Origin: Acidimicrobiia bacterium UBA5794
GTDB lineage: Bacteria; Actinomycetota; Acidimicrobiia; Spongiisociales; UBA5794
DNA: 64,000 bases
NCBI GenBank assembly: GCA_002418265.1
Contig: DIDS01000017.1
Span: 79,091-143,090 of the forward strand
Reading direction: 5' to 3'
The notes beneath the pieces were generated by a model. That model made no database searches and was not told the origin of the DNA. It saw only the letters and a list, made by a program, of their open reading frames with translations. This document shows positions 63,256-64,000 of the stretch, one piece after another. Each line of letters starts with the position of its first letter. Position 1 is the stretch's first letter. Made by a program: the position numbers and the translations under genes.

Positions 63256-63306
63256 CTCCAGCACCACGAACTTGTGTCTAAACACCAAGACGAACATGTA
63301 GCGGAT

Positions 63307-63537
63307 CCTGCCGACTACGGAGCGTGGCAGATTGTCATCGTGAACATCAAACATGAGTCATATGACTCACGAAATGGGTATGCAAAGGATGTCTATAGAC
63401 TCACCGGTACTCAAGCGGTTGGTACAGGGATATCTGTACGACCGCTTACGTTTGCGACTAGGGCTTAGTCGCCTGGGCACACGGAACGGAATTCCGTGCA
63501 TAAGGGAGAAGGAAGGCAAATGCCTCAAGCACGGATA
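63307..63537 (+). ncRNA. Putative structured leader RNA, copy 3
   Basis: Third copy: CTGCCGACTACGGAGCGTGGCAG (pairable ends) at 63307, ATGAGTC at 63353 with a perfect GACTCA partner, GCGACTA-GGGCT-TAGTCGC (loop 63461-63465), CACGGAA/TTCCGTG hairpin (63480-63498), GGAAGG, and the ATG at 63520 in a TGC-CTCAA-GCA stem. Compensatory changes relative to copies 1 and 2 support real RNA structure. Confidence 0.62.
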
Positions 63538-64000
63538 CCCAATCACGGGACGACACGACGGATCTATGCAGCCGCATTGGCTATTTTGATCGCTCTTGCA
63601 ATGATCGTTGTTCTGCCCGCCGTCAACGGTCGTGGCACCGCAAACGCCGCAAGCGACGGCAATCCCAACCATGCGAGTTACTGGGAGGGACGATTCGAAC
63701 ACCCAGCTACCTGCTACAAGCATGATGGCAACAGCTCACACGGTCAGGTAGTGGGCAAAACAGTCGTGCTCTACGAGTTCGATCAAGACTGGCCCGGCGA
63801 CCATTGGGAAGCCTTGATCGTGAAGGGTGGATCCAGAGATATCGGATACGGCAAAGGCAATGCCGTGTATGTGCATCCGCAAGCGGGCGTGGGTTACACG
63901 GCTCCGAAGAACAAGGGCGGCAACGTGCCTGATGTATCTCACTGGATCGTGTGCAAGGGTACGACACCCACAAGCAGCACCACAAGCAGCACCACAACCA
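63520..64000 (+). CDS. Secreted surface protein (3' end outside window)
   Basis: 160 codons to the window edge, with no stop. The start MPQARIPNHG matches the first surface protein. A signal peptide with hydrophobic core (about 17-36) likely ends after ANA (about 45). A novel domain with two Cys residues follows, then a Thr/Ser-rich linker begins (residues 150-160). By analogy, DUF11-like and SdrD-B domains may follow beyond the window. Confidence 0.75.
   Translation, partial: MPQARIPNHGTTRRIYAAALAILIALAMIVVLPAVNGRGTANAASDGNPNHASYWEGRFEHPATCYKHDGNSSHGQVVGKTVVLYEFDQDWPGDHWEALIVKGGSRDIGYGKGNAVYVHPQAGVGYTAPKNKGGNVPDVSHWIVCKGTTPTSSTTSSTTT

Overview
The window looks like a chromosomal segment of a free-living, high-GC Gram-positive bacterium. 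Actinobacterial signs are a DUF3040 protein, a DUF222-HNH (13E12-type) endonuclease, a DnaQ-UvrC-like fusion, an F420-type luciferase-like oxidoreductase, DrrA/DrrB-type ABC genes, a MoxR-DUF58-transglutaminase operon and LPxTG-type surface proteins. A deep branch such as Acidimicrobiia is my guess; no rRNA or other lineage marker is present. No tRNA, rRNA, CRISPR array or prophage was found.

Layout. (1) 1-6.5 kb, minus strand: start of the division and cell wall (dcw) cluster, mraZ-rsmH-ftsL-ftsI-murE-murF, with a TTGACA/CATAGT promoter overlaid by four 10-bp-spaced GTGG boxes. (2) 6.6-19.9 kb: a DrrAB-type exporter, a ketopantoate-reductase-like protein, a universal stress protein, an HNH nuclease divergent from a degenerate resolvase-like protein, a MoxR/DUF58/transglutaminase operon, a MerR regulator, DUF3040, a histidine phosphatase and two membrane proteins. 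(3) 19.9-24.2 kb, minus: fatty acid synthesis operon fabD-fabH-fabG-acpP-fabF. (4) 24.3-36.7 kb: an AlaC-like aminotransferase, a run of overlapping genes (membrane protein, phosphoesterase, methyltransferase, SRPBCC, ArsA-like ATPase, ROK kinase, DUF1232), a QueG-like protein, a luciferase-like oxidoreductase, a large GAF sensor kinase and a NYN-domain protein. (5) 36.7-42.8 kb, plus: branched-chain amino acid operon ilvB-ilvN-ilvC-leuA-leuB behind a transcription attenuator with an 11-codon Leu/Val/Ile-rich leader peptide. (6) 42.9-51.1 kb, plus: gnd, a DapA-family gene, a three-gene proton-translocating transhydrogenase, a nitroreductase, an archaeal-type methionine adenosyltransferase and a kynureninase, most of them overlapping or abutting. 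gnd and pnt both serve NADPH supply. (7) 51.1-57.7 kb: a SpoU-type RNA methyltransferase, a lipoprotein, small zinc-ribbon and thioredoxin-fold genes, and a divergent pair (DUF222-HNH and DnaQ-UvrC-like) separated by a strong LexA/SOS box. (8) 57.7-64 kb, plus: an array of at least three secreted surface proteins.

The most unusual part is the last 6 kb. Each surface-protein unit starts with a related leader of about 230 nt. The leaders share an ATGAGTC hairpin, a stem with an invariant GGGCT pentaloop whose stem sequences co-vary, a second hairpin, a GGAAGG ribosome site and a small hairpin that contains the start codon. The first two units end in a near-identical 536-bp module (SdrD-B-like domain, cell-wall anchor, terminator) in which the sorting motif differs (LAHTG against LPVTG). 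This looks like an undescribed cis-regulatory RNA linked to a recombining family of surface proteins.

Short intergenic repeat families (TCTGAC-based, GCTGAAAGC-based, and a 36-bp GC-rich element) recur through the window, several of them lying on stop codons.
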